Below are positions 11,921 to 24,837 of a stretch of 64,000 nt of DNA, in pieces; the first letter of the stretch is position 1, and each line of letters opens with the position of its first letter. The position numbers and the translations under genes are program-made. Under the pieces are notes generated by a model. That model was given only the letters and a program-made list of their open reading frames with translations. It had not been told where the DNA came from and did not search any database. Source of the stretch: Scalesia atractyloides (lineage: Eukaryota; Streptophyta; Magnoliopsida; Asterales; Asteraceae); the NCBI GenBank assembly GCA_947069175.1, contig CAMTDV010000030.1, positions 100,774,411 through 100,838,410 on the forward strand. Reading direction: 5' to 3'.

Positions 11921-12423
11921 TGAATTGATTTGCACGCAACTTGACTAAATGTAAACACACATTACAACAAACAATAATTACATTATAAGTTTATATCATA
12001 TAATGGTAATAGCACGAGTTTGAATAAGCGAAATAGTTAAAGCGACACATGATACACCCCAAAACATGAATAAAAAGGGGAATTTGTAAGAATTCACTCA
12101 CAGTGGGTGCGTTTCTTGGATGACGATGAATGCGCACGAATTTTAGGATTTGATCGACGAGGAGAACTAACCTAGATAATAACATAATAATTCGATAAAT
12201 AAATAAACTTTTATTTGGGATTAATATTTTTAATTAATGTTCTTAATGGGATTGTTAGATTTATTTTTGTGAGTTCAAGGAAATTTTCTAACTTCAAAAG
12301 TATTATTTTTAAGTGTTTTTAATTGATTTTTTTTAATAAAATAAATAAATAAAAAGAAAATAAAAATTTTGACTTTTTGACTTTTTGACCGTTGACCGGT
12401 CGGACCGCGTTTAATTATGCGCT

Positions 12424-12668
12424 GAGTGAGGTTCGAACTCGTGACCTCCCGTATACGTGCACGCAGCTCTACCAACTGAGCTACGTGTCTAACCCGAAAT
12501 ATTTATGATTTTAATTATATTTATATACTATTTAGATTATTCAGAAATCATTTATTTTAAAAAGCATTTTAATTATGTCGAACCGGTGCACATAACAGGT
12601 CTCGAACCCGCGACTTTGGTCTTGCAACGCACCCAGCCCTACCAACTGGGCTGGGTGACTAACCCGTT
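12424..12668 (-). repeat. Two tRNA-like modules in the solo LTR
   Basis: On the minus strand, tagctcagttggtagagc (A box and perfect D stem) followed by gagttcgaacctc (B box, T loop) lies within 12424-12492. A second module at 12596-12668 has agcccagttggtagggct and gggttcgagacc. Both are preceded by gggttag and share flanking AT-rich sequence, so they look like a diverged duplication of about 180 bp. Acceptor stems do not pair, so these are not functional tRNA genes. Confidence 0.65.
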
Positions 12669-14444
12669 TATATTATGATTTTTATTAAACTTAAATACTA
12701 ATTGGAAGGTGTTCTGGAGCCTAATTTTTTTTTTGAGATTTATCACTGAAAACCGATTTAGTGCACGAATCGAACTCGGTATCAATAGCATGAAATGCAC
12801 ACAGTCCGTTTAAAATACCGATTTTAATTACATTCATAAACAACTCGATATTCATCTTCTTCATAAAATTCAGATCGAACACAGATTAGTTAAACATTTG
12901 ATTTTACTGCTCTGTTGTTTTAGTGTTTGAACAACTAAATCGAATAGAACTGACAGAAAGATTAAGATTGCATACCGAACACACGGGCTTGGTTTTCCGG
13001 TGACTAACTCCGGCAGTTTCAGTAATCTCCGGCGACTTGCAGGTTGAGCAGAGAGTTGAGCCGAAGGTTCGAGAGCAGTTTGGGTAATGTTTTGAGACAG
13101 TATGCGAGTGAAATTGAGATGAGATGCATCGATATTTATAGTGCCCGTTATCAACACTTGATTTCGGTTTCAAAAGTTCGGTCAAGATGTAATTGTCTAA
13201 CTGATTGCATAACCGATTGGGGATTGTTGACTCCTTGATTGAGTCTATCGGTTACATTCGAGGATTGACGAGGAAATCCGGTTTCCTTGATGATAGCCGA
13301 CGACTTCGCGCGACTGTTTCTGGTTTGAATCCGGATCAAAGGAAATGTGATTACAAATACATAATTGTTCCGAGATGTAGCAGATGTGGGCAAGTGGTGT
13401 AGTGGTGTGTTGTTTGTTTGTTGTACCGGCTGAACAGGGTTTGAAACCCGGCAGCCTCATTTCATTTTTTATTCGCTTATTTTTTTTATTTATTAATTTT
13501 GGTTTTAAATTCTAACATTGTTTATTAATTATGTATTGTTTAAAATTAATTTGAGCAATAAATATGAAATGAAAAATTATGACTGGATATTCGATTAATA
13601 AACGAAGCGGGTTTGGAAAACCCGTTTTTCGACGGATGTTGCATATTTTTTATAATTAAATATATTTATTATATTAATAAATGATAAGACTAAAATTTAA
13701 AGATATATAAAAATAATCTATTTAGTTCACATACAAATTTCTTTAAATTATTAAATAATATATTAATACATTTGATTTTTATTATTCTCCACCGACATTT
13801 TTAAATTTCTCACATCCTTTCTTATTTACATGACATATATTATTCCTACATATTTTTGTGTGTTCTTTTAGCTAAGAAACATCTGAATAATCTATCCATA
13901 TAATTAATACAAATGGATCGTTTTGTCAATCAACATATATCGATGAATATAACATGTTATTTAGTAATAATAATTTAAGTGATTATTGCTATACAATTAT
14001 TTTATTTCTTTTATTTTTGTTTATCTCTTGTATATTTAATATTTCTTTTCTTAATTCTTTCTTTTATTTTTATTTTTGCTTATTAATAACTATAAAATTT
14101 TATAATTTATGTTATACACAAGCATCTAACACGATATTACATAGCAAACAAAGTAAAATGTTACATCAAAGTTCATTTTTTTCCAAAAACATATATTGAT
14201 AATTGTGTGTGTTAACTGATTACATTATTCGTATTTAAGCGTGTAATACACATGTTTATTCAATCTTTGAATGTACGAGTTTTTAAAGATATAACTTTTT
14301 TATTACTTAGTATGTAAAATCATATTTATTCAGCCGTGTAATACACGGAGTTCTAACCTAGTATATAGATAATATTCTTATCTTAGAGTGTTTATAATTT
14401 CTTATATCCCATAATCAAGATGAAAGTAATAATATATGTTTTTA

Positions 14445-15776
14445 GAGAAAAGTGCCCGGATAGTCTCTGTGGTATGAACGGGTTTAACCTTTAGTCTCGA
14501 CACTTTAAAATTACAGCTATAGTCCCTAACTTTGGCACTTTCGTTCTCGGAAAGTCCTAGCGTGAATGGATGTTACGTTGGTGTAAAATTACCTAAATAC
14601 CTTTAATTTAAAAAAAAAAAACTAATAAATAATGAGACCCACTTTTCACCCACCCTACCCCACCCTTCATCTTTCACTTTCACTATCTTTTCTCTCATCT
14701 CTTCCTCTCTGCACACACCTTCACATCTCCACAACACACACCACCATAACATCACCACCACACCCAAATTCTGCCATCACCGGAAAAAGAGCCACCTAAC
14801 CACCGCCACTTCATCAACCACCCACACCTTCTTATCTTTCTCTCTATCTCCTTGTCTAAGAACCACCAAACCACCGCCACTTCATCAACCCCACTTGCGC
14901 CGTTTATTTCTTCTGCAAAACAACAAATTAGTCAAGAATCGAACAACCGATTGATCGTGTTCATTATAATGCACAGATTTTAGTGATTTTGCTTGTGGTG
15001 TACAGTTTTTGTGTTGGTGAGTTCCTTTAATAGATTTGATTTTTTTCCACTTTTGTTTTTTTTTCAACGGATCGGTACTCGATTGTGTTGTTATGTGGAT
15101 ATAAGCTATTGTTAACAGATTGGTATGCTTTATTATCTTATGAATGGTTTATTATAATTTTCTGAGATTAAATTGATTTTTGTAAGGTTTGAAAATCTGT
15201 GAATTTAATGAATTATTTAACTAGCTTTCTGGTAATAAGCTGTTTGTTTAATTTTGTGTTGGTTGGTGACTGAATTTTTTTATGGTGTGGTTTAGTATGG
15301 CTAGATTTGGGTGTGGTGGTAGTGTGTGGTGTGGAGGTGTGTGCAGAGAGAAGATGGAGAGAAAGAACTCTTCACCTAAAGGTGGTGTGAAGGTGCGTAA
15401 GGTGATGATCTGTGTTGGAGGAGATGGTGGTGATTTACGGTGGCCGCGGTGGTGGACGATGGTGCGAAGTTTTGGGGGACATTTTTAGAGTTGGGGTGAA
15501 GAGATGAAGAAAGGTAAGACGGGTTCACTTTTTATATTTAAATAATACTTGTGGGCTCTATTTATCTTTATAAATGATTAATTAATATTTTATTTTTTTA
15601 ATGGAGGGTAATTTTGTCATTTTACATCAACTTTACCAGACAAACTAACCCATCCACGCTAGGGACTATCTGAGAACGAAAATATCAAAGTTAGGGACTA
15701 TAGCTGTAATTTTAAAAGTGTAAGGAATAAAGGTGAAGCCTGAACATACCACATGAACTAACCGGACACTTTTCTC
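14445..15776. mobile_element. Mutator-like element (non-autonomous MULE), perfect 9-bp TSD
   Basis: Terminal inverted repeats start gagaaaagtgcccgg and run about 170 bp. The 9-bp duplication atgttttta lies at 14436-14444 and 15777-15785. The core has a pyrimidine-rich CCACC stretch (14640-14890) and a GGTGG-rich stretch (15290-15480). A 68-residue frame at 15282-15488 is low-complexity and not credible as a gene. No transposase is seen. Confidence 0.9.
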
Positions 15777-16624
15777 ATGTTTTTATGTATTCTTTATTGT
15801 AATCGTGTCAACACACTTATCTATGTTGTATAAACACTAACAACAATATATAAAAAAATAGGATCACTATCAACACCAATGGTATAAATATATTTGTAGA
15901 ACCTACCAAAACATAACAAAAGAGAAGTCGGTGATCTCTCTCATCTTATAAAGAAACTTTGTAAATTGTGATTTGAATTGGTTTAGACCTATAAAACATT
16001 GAAAAATAAGTTTGATTGAAAAACCGAGTAAACATTAAATAGATAACATCCAATTGATATATCACAAGTTTGTACTAATTTGATTTTTTTTCCTGATAAA
16101 ATATGTTCGCTAGACTTAAAAAGAAAACATAATACGTGGTTGTATTTAATTTTTTTCTCAACATTCCGATATAATTTTGTTAAGATGGAGTTATGTTTTC
16201 GAAATAGAGTATTTTAATGATATCGCAGACTTTATCGAGTGGAGTGCCGCTACTGTGACTAGTAGGATAGATACCGACCGAACAACATCGATATCAATAT
16301 TATTGCTGGAACTGGTATATGTTTTCCTTATATGGTTTTCATCGAAATAAAAAAATTTAACTTTTGGGCTACATCAGGGGTACTTTTATATGATAAAATT
16401 ATTGCAAATAATTTTTTTATAGTAAATCAAGTACCGGTATCGTAATGAACCGAATGTGTTTTTTGTATCATAAACTATACCGCTTGTTGTACTGCATCGG
16501 TAAGGAAATGAACCGAATTAATACTGACTGAATAACGTGGATCCAGTATCAATATTATCAGACTAGTATCGGTATTTTTCTATGCTTTTCGATTGATGTA
16601 ACATATATTGTTTCTTTTCAAATA

Positions 16625-19600
16625 TCTATATATATAATAAAGAAACCATTGGGACACATGTCACCCATGTCACCCTCAAGTAATTTTTCCCGCCTAATCC
16701 GCAAACCCTAATTCAAAAATCAGTCGCACCCTCCTATCTCTCATCTCTCTCCTTTTTCATCTTCCAGTGTTCATCAACCACGTAACAATCGTCTTTCAAC
16801 TTTATCAATATTTGATTTTGAAGTAAGATATGTTCATCGTTTGTTTGTTTATTACAGATCTAGGGTTTTGTGTTCAAATTTCTATATCTATTGGATGGTC
16901 TGAGTCAATAACGATGGTACATGGAAGGATGAAGGTGTTGATGGTTTTCAATTCTTAATTCCAATGTGAGTTTATTTTTTCAATTATCTTGCTTTGTTTT
17001 AACTTTGTGATCACCGATTCGATGTTAAGATTAGGGTTACATCGATTTGCTCATATTATTTTTCTTTAGATTTGTTCAGATTACATTTTTTACTAATCAG
17101 TTCTTTTTTACTAATCAGTTAAGATTAGGGTTTTCTATGTTCGGATTTGTTACATCTATTTCTTCAGATTAGGGTTTGTTTTTGTTACATCGATTAGTTT
17201 AGAATAGTTTTGTTTTCATCGCCAATTATTCTTCATTAATCGCAAGCTATTAGGTAATGTTTCGCTAACTCTAATCTCCCATGGTAAAGACGGAACACAC
17301 ACTTTTCTATGATCTTCCAATTATAATTCCCATGTATTACTATTTATGTTCCCCAATATACTGTCATCAACTAATTTCAGTTTCTTGCTTTGTATGCAGG
17401 ATTACTCCAATTCAGTAATGCCATCACACATGTTCGGAGACCGTGGCTCTAATCTTGTGGTCATCAATCCAGGTGATTGCTTTTTTATTCTTTACGCATC
17501 TGGGATAAAGTGTAATTGCCCTTTTAAAGATTTTGTGAAGATATATACTTGATAAGTGGGCATATTTTGTGTTTTGTTTAATTTTGAAATAAACTGCATA
17601 TATGCACATTAGTTTTGTATTTTCTAGCCAGAATATTTGAAATGATGCTACAATGATTTGGTTCTACTTGTATTGAGGGTGTGGTTTGAATTCAAAATGA
17701 ATCTTTTACTTTGCATAATGTTCTTAAATTTGGTTCAACAGGATACAGCCTTTTGGTATTCATCATTGCATTGCAAGGTGTACTACAAGAGTTAATGAAT
17801 CGCAAAGAAGAAATGTGCAAGATCAGGTTACAACAGTTCAACAGGTAAAAAGGGAAAAATCATATGACATTGTAAGTGATAATGTGATATGGAGATTTAT
17901 CGGTCCCTGTTTTTGTATTCAGTTCATGTTGTTGAATATGTACGTATTTTTTTTCTTTGGAAATAATGTAGATAGCATCATTATTGAAGATACCATTTCT
18001 GAATGAAGACATGGTAAAAAACGCGCACCCACTGAAGGTATGCAGGTTTAATGTGAAATTGCTTTATCATGTTTGTGGTTATTTGTTTCTTTGTTTTACC
18101 ATTTTCTTGACTATTGTATTTGATTATATAAAATTTTTCGATTTTTATGTCAAAGTTAACAATGACTGATTATTTTAAAAGTATATAGTGTTGATGTATT
18201 ATGAAACCGTACAGGAAGCAATCATCAAACTATACAGGAAGCAGTCGGACACTTCTCTTTTTCTTGAAGGCATGGCTTTACTGGGCACTTCTTTAGCTTC
18301 ATCATATTAGAGGTATTGTTTACAGAAATGAAAATAGGTCTTGAAGTTGTTGATCCTTGTGTGCGTTAAACTCTGGTGAGGAGAAAAAAGATCATGTTCT
18401 GTGTCGTCAAAGTCAGTTCAAATGTCAGCAACAAGTCATTAAGCAAAATTATTCTTTTACCTTCCAAGATGCCTTTGTTGGCACTTCTATGACTTTCTTG
18501 CCTTGATATACACTCCTTTGCAAATGGCTCATCAAAGGTAATACATTAAACTACACATAATCAATGATTTGTAGGTTGATGGTATGATTGAATGAGTTGT
18601 AGGCTGGTACAGCGAAGCTAGCAGAGTCAGGTGGGTTACTAATTCTAGGAGCCATGGAGATCAATGCAGATTGCTTGGGTCAGGTCTTTTTTATGTATAT
18701 TGGGTTCCTAGAGATGTCCTTGCTGGTATGATCCAAAGATTTGTATGTGTATCTATTATTATTGTAGCCGTCAAATGAGCGTTTTGCTTTCATACTTCTC
18801 CAGGTTCATAATTTGTGAGTCATTGTCCCTGCTAGGCTAGGGGATAGATTTTTAGGCATGCTTTCACACCAATGGAAATTATGTAAGCTTTTGTACCATT
18901 TGATATGTGTGTGTCTTTCGAGAACCAGTTTTTTTTACCCTGCTTGATGTGCGTCGAAAATTAGGGGTGCATAAGCTAAAATTTATCAAGACATGTCATT
19001 CCAAATAGTGACCAGTTACCTATAGTTGCTTCTAGCATAATTTGGTCACATAACTATGTCTGGGGACTTGCATTGTGTTCAACCCGATCCTATAGCTGCT
19101 GATATATACATATATATTCTTATAAAAGAACTAGAGCACGACATGTGTGCCTGGGAATTACTCCATCTGGTAATCACGTCTATTTTGCAGTTATTTACAC
19201 TAATATACACATTTATGAAAGACATATATGTTTATTCATGTCAACATCATCAGCTCTATTCCATACACATCTAAAATTGTTTAACCGAACACGACCCGTT
19301 ACAACTTATTGTTGTATCAAAATGGAATATGCTGACAAACTGTTCTAATGAGTAATCCTAAACATAAATATTAGTGTTTAATATTTTTTCAGGTAGTTAT
19401 TGGTGATTTTTATGTTTTATATTATGGTGGATGGAAAAATGATGAAAATATTGAGGAGGCAGCTGCACCTGAATCATCAAAAGGGGCTGGAGTTGGAGGT
19501 GAATTAATGATGAGTTATAAACTTAAAACTGGTTTTCCTTAATTGTTATCTTGAAATAAAAGTGATATAGTAAAGCAATTGTTAAGAATTCACACTGTGT

Positions 19601-21088
19601 ACTTAGAAATGTCCTACTATAAGTTTAAGCTTTTGTAATTAATAGTTGATTACAAGTTATGCACTTATGCTCATTTGTTGTCTCGATTATTTCTGAAATA
19701 TACCATGTTAATTGTTTTTTTAACAGATCACACCATGCACTCAAGACGGAATTAAAAAAATTACCACAAAGGTTGTGATTCTCAGACGGAATTAATAAAA
19801 TTATCATATCAGGTTGTGATTCTCGTGTGTTCTGTATAGGTCTCTGTAGTTTTAAAAAGACAGTTCAAGAGGTGGGAGTCTCCTTCAACCCAGGATTTTT
19901 AGTAATTTAGTATATGTGGTTACTATATCTTTGTTTATTAATAGGAAGTAAATATCTTTTGAAATTTTATATGAGTATATGTTGTACAATTTCTCTCTTT
20001 TCAAAGCGCCGAAGTGAATTTGGAGGCTTTGGAAGGGCTTAGAAGACGGTGTTTTTGGTGGGATTGAAGAAAAAAATAAAATGGTGTGGAGGTGTTGGGA
20101 ACGGGTCACTGGACCGGTTGAAAAGGGTGGACCTGGATTGGGTTCCTTGAAAGATATGAATATTAGCCTATTGTTGAAGTGGTGGTGGAGCCGTGGAGGT
20201 ATAAAAGAGAAGATGGTAACTTATGACGAAAAGCGATAATCACATTGTTTTATTCCCAAGTAAGGATGGGATCGGGACCATACCATCTGAAAATATCGAT
20301 ACTGAAATTGATGAAAAGTGGGTACGGAGTATTGGGTCGGTGGCGATACGGTATCAGTGCCGGTTTTATAATACTTTACCACTTTGAGCTTTTTTACGGT
20401 ATCATTTTTTTTACATAACTTTCATTACCGTTTGAGAAGAACTATTATATTATAAGTTAGTTGGATTTTTCATACTAATAATAATATAACAAAATTGAGA
20501 TCTATGATTTTTAATCTGTTACGATAGTATATATAGATATATATATATATATATATATTTAGGCATTTAGTTGGTCACAACTAAAATCAAATTAGGGGAA
20601 AAGTAAAAACTAATAACAAACATGAATGCTGCATAAAATTAGTTTAACGTTGGTTATAACAAACATGATTTTAAGTTGCATATCAAAACTCAAATACCGT
20701 ACATTGCATATTGACAAGTCATTGTATATTTAAATTCATTGTATATTTGTTTTTTCAGTTTTCATTTTTAGCCTCTTCGATTCATTGAATTTTGTTGTGA
20801 TACCCAAATAGATTTTGGGTGTAATACGAATTCAAGTGTACAATTCTCTTTTCATTCTACGTAACAATGTGTTTGCCTTTTGAGTCTTTCTATATTCTCT
20901 CACATGATCAACTATATGTTAAAAATGTTACAGATAAGACAACCTTTGTGATAGAAAATTTTTACTAAAATTTTAGTGATTTGTTACTTCTTTATTCAAA
21001 TGTATTTGTTTTTTTAAACGATCTTAAATGTCAAGAAATAAATTAATTTCATTTGTGAAACCGCGTGTTAACGCGGGCAATAGCCTAG
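16625..21088 (+). mobile_element. 4.5-kb Helitron (non-autonomous) with clear ends
   Basis: The 5' end is TCTATATATATAATAAAGAA after A. The 3' end has the stem-loop ccgcgtgttaacgcgg, a short spacer, then CTAG before T. The 5' end shares its first ~40 bp (ataataaa... gggacacatgtca) with the Helitrons at 10233 and 10343. Unit B of the surrounding tandem repeat is an unoccupied copy of the insertion site near 21598. No Rep/helicase domain is seen. Confidence 0.85.
17300..20250 (+). other. Interior of the Helitron, possible captured exons
   Basis: Short open pieces flanked by splice-like borders occur: after a tgcag acceptor-like site at 17395-17399 (SVMPSHMFGDRGSNLVVINPG, then a GT), around 17740-17850, and around 17975-18040. 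None matches a family I can name. They could be captured gene fragments, which are common in plant Helitrons, or chance frames. Confidence 0.3.
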
Positions 21089-21959
21089 TAATGTATTACA
21101 AGATTCCAAATATACCATTGGACACGCTCATTTATATCTACTTTTTAATATGACTTTATTCAAAACGAAACTTGCCCAACCACTAGATCAAGTGTCACGA
21201 TTTATGAAATTCGGGGTGGTTTCCAAAATTTAAGAAACTTGTTTTGACCTTTATGTCACACTTCTTAGATATGTGAAAGTGGTGAAAGTTTCTATATTTG
21301 CATTGTAATTCATAGCAACATATTAGACGAGTTTGGTGTCATGAAACTACTGTAAATATATACTATATATATTTTTTTATCGTAAACTACATCGAGTACG
21401 GGTACACTGAGTTGTGTTCATGAAATGTAATTTTTGTGTCTATACAGAATTACCGATAGCCATATTGTACCTGTAATGTAACAAACCGAACAAATACCGA
21501 GTAGACAACGTGGTACCAGTATCGGTACTGTTGGACTGGTATCGGTATTTGTTTTTTTACTTTCCGATCGATGTAGCATATATTGATTCTTTTTTAAATA
21601 TAAAATGTGTTATGATTCCGAATATAACCATTGGACACGCTCATTTTTATCTATTTTAGATATTTTATTCAAAACTAAACTCGCGCAACCACCAGACCAA
21701 GTGTCACGATTTATGAAATTGGGGGTGGTTTCCAAAACTTAAGGGAATTGTTTTGACCTTTATGTCACACTTTTAAGATACGTGAAAGTGGTGAAAATTT
21801 CTACATTTGCATTGTAATTCATATCAACATATTTGTAATTTATGCTTTGGTAGGTAAAGCTTGCAAGCAACAACTTGTTGTTGAACTTTATACAAAATGG
21901 GATCAAATTCATTCTTTGAAATGTATAGATAAATGATAAAAAATAGTTAGAATGCAAAT

Positions 21960-22856
21960 CATAATGGAGCTCTTTACTTTAACGAAATGTGTCATGAGTC
22001 GAGACTAATCTTAGTGGGTGTCATTAGTCGTGCCCGATCCTAATGGGTTAATCAGTGACCCGTTTTGTTATTCAACCTCTAGGTATTTTAAGGGCCCACG
22101 GTACTTATCACCTTTCCGTGTTCAATTTTTTTAAATAAATTTTGATAATTAGCTTCAAGAAATCTCTCTTAGTAGTTGATTACGTACGTGAGGTGATCTA
22201 TAAAGACTACATGCTTGGTTTAAAAAAGTGCGATGACATAAGGCGCATATGGTTGCGCTTTATGCAACACTAGGCGAGTGTTTTTGAAAAAAGTGAGGGT
22301 CTTTGCGATTTTCTGGTTAGGCGACGAGGCAAAAGTTGCACACTATTAGGACTTAAAACGCAAAATTAGGGACGATAAGGATGATAAGTAATAGAGATAG
22401 AGATAAGGATGAAGGTATGTGATAAAAATGCAGATGGAGATGAAGAAGACTGACGAGGAAGACGACAAGTCTGCAATGGAGAAGAGATGCGATGACAATT
22501 TATTTTTAGGGTTATAATAAATAGTGGAGGGTTGAAATAAGGGAAAAAAATTCTTTATAAGAAGAGAGAATATTAAAACCAATAAAAATGCTTCATTTAA
22601 TACATGTATTTGATGTTAGTGTAATGGCACATGGATATATTTACATAATTGATTGATTTATTGTATTTCCCTAAAGTAACTAAATATATTAAACTAATAA
22701 CTCATTTTCAAAATATATTTTTCAAAAAAAAACATAATATACGATGAAAGATAAATTTCAAAACGTGTAGGAAAAAGTGTATGTCTGTATGATAAAAGTA
22801 GGATAAATTTTGATGCGTGTGTAGAATAAATTTTGATATATGTAGGATAAAATGTT
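21960..22856. other. Intergenic, no gene recognised
   Basis: AT-rich sequence with a purine-rich stretch near 22370-22500. The frames on either strand are low-complexity. Confidence 0.4.
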
Positions 22857-23070
22857 GGGTAAATTAAACTTTTCGTCCTTTATGTTTGTATCAGATTGCA
22901 AGGATAGCTTTTAACTTCAATAATTACAGTCACAATCCTTTATTTGGAAAAACTCAGTACATCTTTCGTCCTTTAACAATAACAAGGTTAAAATTTTCAG
23001 TTAAGTCTATTCAATTAAGGGCAGTTTAGTCTTTTTTACTTCATTATTTTTTTTTATAAATAAAAGCAAA

Positions 23071-23110
23071 CTAGTAAAGTATCCCGCGCGTTGCAGCAGA
23101 AAGTAATGAC
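23071..23110 (-). mobile_element. Helitron-like 3' end inside the MULE (minus strand)
   Basis: On the minus strand the sequence runs ctgctgcaacgcgcggg, atactttA, CTAG, then T. This resembles Helitron 3' ends, although the hairpin is eroded. The 5' end is not established. Confidence 0.4.
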
Positions 23111-24837
23111 ATAAATCAAACTTGATTAAAACCATTAGATAAAAAACACTCGTGACGAAATGTAGATAAAAACATATGTGACGGAATATTCGCAAATCAC
23201 CAGAAAGTTACATTGTAAATTAAACTCGAGTAAAACAATGACATATCCAAATTTATTACAATTCATAAACTACTTTAACAAAAAAAAAAAAATATAGATA
23301 AAACTATAACTATTATGAAACTAAAAACAATATAGAACATATAATATACAAATTATTTAACGTATTTAATAAAAGTGTAGGAAAAAAATATGAGTATAAA
23401 ATCATAAATATATATAAAGCTCTAGGTTTCATGTGACTAAAATGTAAAAAAGAAAAATTTTGGTGGCTAAAATAAAAAGAACACAACATCATTGTAGCTA
23501 ATGTGTTGCCTGCCTATGGATTCAGCAGCAGTTTGAAAGGTTAACTTATTCGGGAATCTCCAGATCTATGCTTATTTTCAACTCCCGAAGCGTTTCGTCG
23601 CTTACTACGCCCTTCCTCGTCTCTGGGTGCCTAGGTATCCACCGTAAGCCTTTCCTCGTTTGAACCTCGCCCTTCATTTTAAGGCTATGCCATCCTAAGG
23701 TGCTGCTAAATGGATGGATCTTATCAACATCCATGAATAATAAACATAGATCGAACCGCCGAATCGAAAAAATTGGATGCTATCAAATATTATAATAAGA
23801 TCAAATATAAGTACCTGTTTTCTCTTTCACACACCTCTCTCTCTCTTACACACCACACTTTGAACTCTGTCTCTCTAAACAAACCAACAACCACCGTAAT
23901 CAAACCCACCAACAACTACTATTACCAGATCTGAAACCACCCACCAACAACCACCATCACCACAAATCTCTCTCTTTTAACTGAACCCCGCCACCACACC
24001 GGTTAAAGCCACGACCGCCGCTAAAAACCACCGGTTTTCTCACTACTACTATTGTTTTCCACAACCCAACCTCCAACCTTCAGTAACCACCACCACAACC
24101 AACTTCACAACCACCACACTATCTCTATTCTCTCCACCAAATATAGAATCTATCACCACTGTCATCACCATCTTCAGAAACCCTAGGTCAAATAAACTTT
24201 ATAACCCAGATCCAAACAAACACACTCTCGCAAACGCAGATTCCAAACAAACACACACTTGTAAACCACCACCAGATCTCTGCTCTTGTTGATTTCGGTT
24301 TTTTTTCGGCCATTCAATGATGCTGTTTTAGGGGTAGGCGATTCAGATTCAAACGAAGATGGAGATAGGAAACAAAACAAATGGATTCTGTGATCCGGTG
24401 TGAGGGTGAACGATTCAGATTCGAAACAATAGTGGATGGTTGGTAGTAACGATTCAGATCGAGGGAGTGTCAATCAGAGGTCTGTGTGATGGTGAGGAAG
24501 AGAGGGACATAGGGCTTAGAGATAGAGAGAGAGCGTCGCCGCCATAACCTCCTGCACCACCACTAACCGCCGTTAGCTCCTGCCACCACCACTAACCGCC
24601 GTCACCTCCTGCCATCACCACCAACCACCGTCGGCACCCCACCCCTTCTCGTTTTTTTCTTGCTGCAGCACAATTAAGAGAAAGAGGGAAGGATATAGAG
24701 AGAAGAAGATGTACCGAGTTTTATCTATTATTATTTTTAATAAATTGGTAAAAAGACAACTATACCCTCATATGTAGTGCACATGACTAGATTTAACCAT
24801 GAAAAGTAATCAGGTTAGTGCTAAAGGATCAAAGATG

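Larger units (their letters stand above)
11393..13643 (+). mobile_element. Solo LTR, 2251 bp, with 5-bp TSD
   Basis: Begins TGTCACACCCCGACCCGCAG and ends gacggatgttGCA. The 5-bp flank tattt is present at 11388-11392 and 13644-13648. No internal retroelement coding, primer site or second LTR lies between, so it is a recombined solo LTR. It is inserted in the outer Helitron and belongs to the family at 1-977. Confidence 0.85.
10233..14361 (+). mobile_element. Non-autonomous Helitron (outer), interrupted twice
   Basis: The 5' end is TCTGTAAATATAATAAAG directly after A. The 3' end is ccgtgtaatacacgg (hairpin), a short spacer, then CTAG directly before T. Insertion between A and T with TC...CTRR ends is the Helitron signature. 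A relative is inserted at 10343-11320 and a solo LTR at 11393-13643; without them the element is about 0.9 kb. No Rep/helicase coding is visible. Confidence 0.78.
16190..21840 (+). repeat. Two tandem ~480-bp units (first one split by a Helitron)
   Basis: Unit A is about 16190-16624 plus 21089-21330; unit B is about 21331-21840. Shared landmarks in order are the 'actggtatcggtat' stretch, gatgta(a/g)catatattg, ccattggacacgctcattt, aagtgtcacgatttatgaaa and ttttgacctttatgtcacac. The units are non-coding. Confidence 0.75.

Noticed and set aside
12424..12492. Possible real tRNA gene (minus)
   Set aside because: The D arm is perfect but the acceptor stem does not pair and the anticodon and T stems are poor, so it is recorded only as tRNA-like.
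15282..15488. Open frame within the MULE core
   Set aside because: Low-complexity GGTGG-derived residues, no domain, and inside a non-autonomous transposon.
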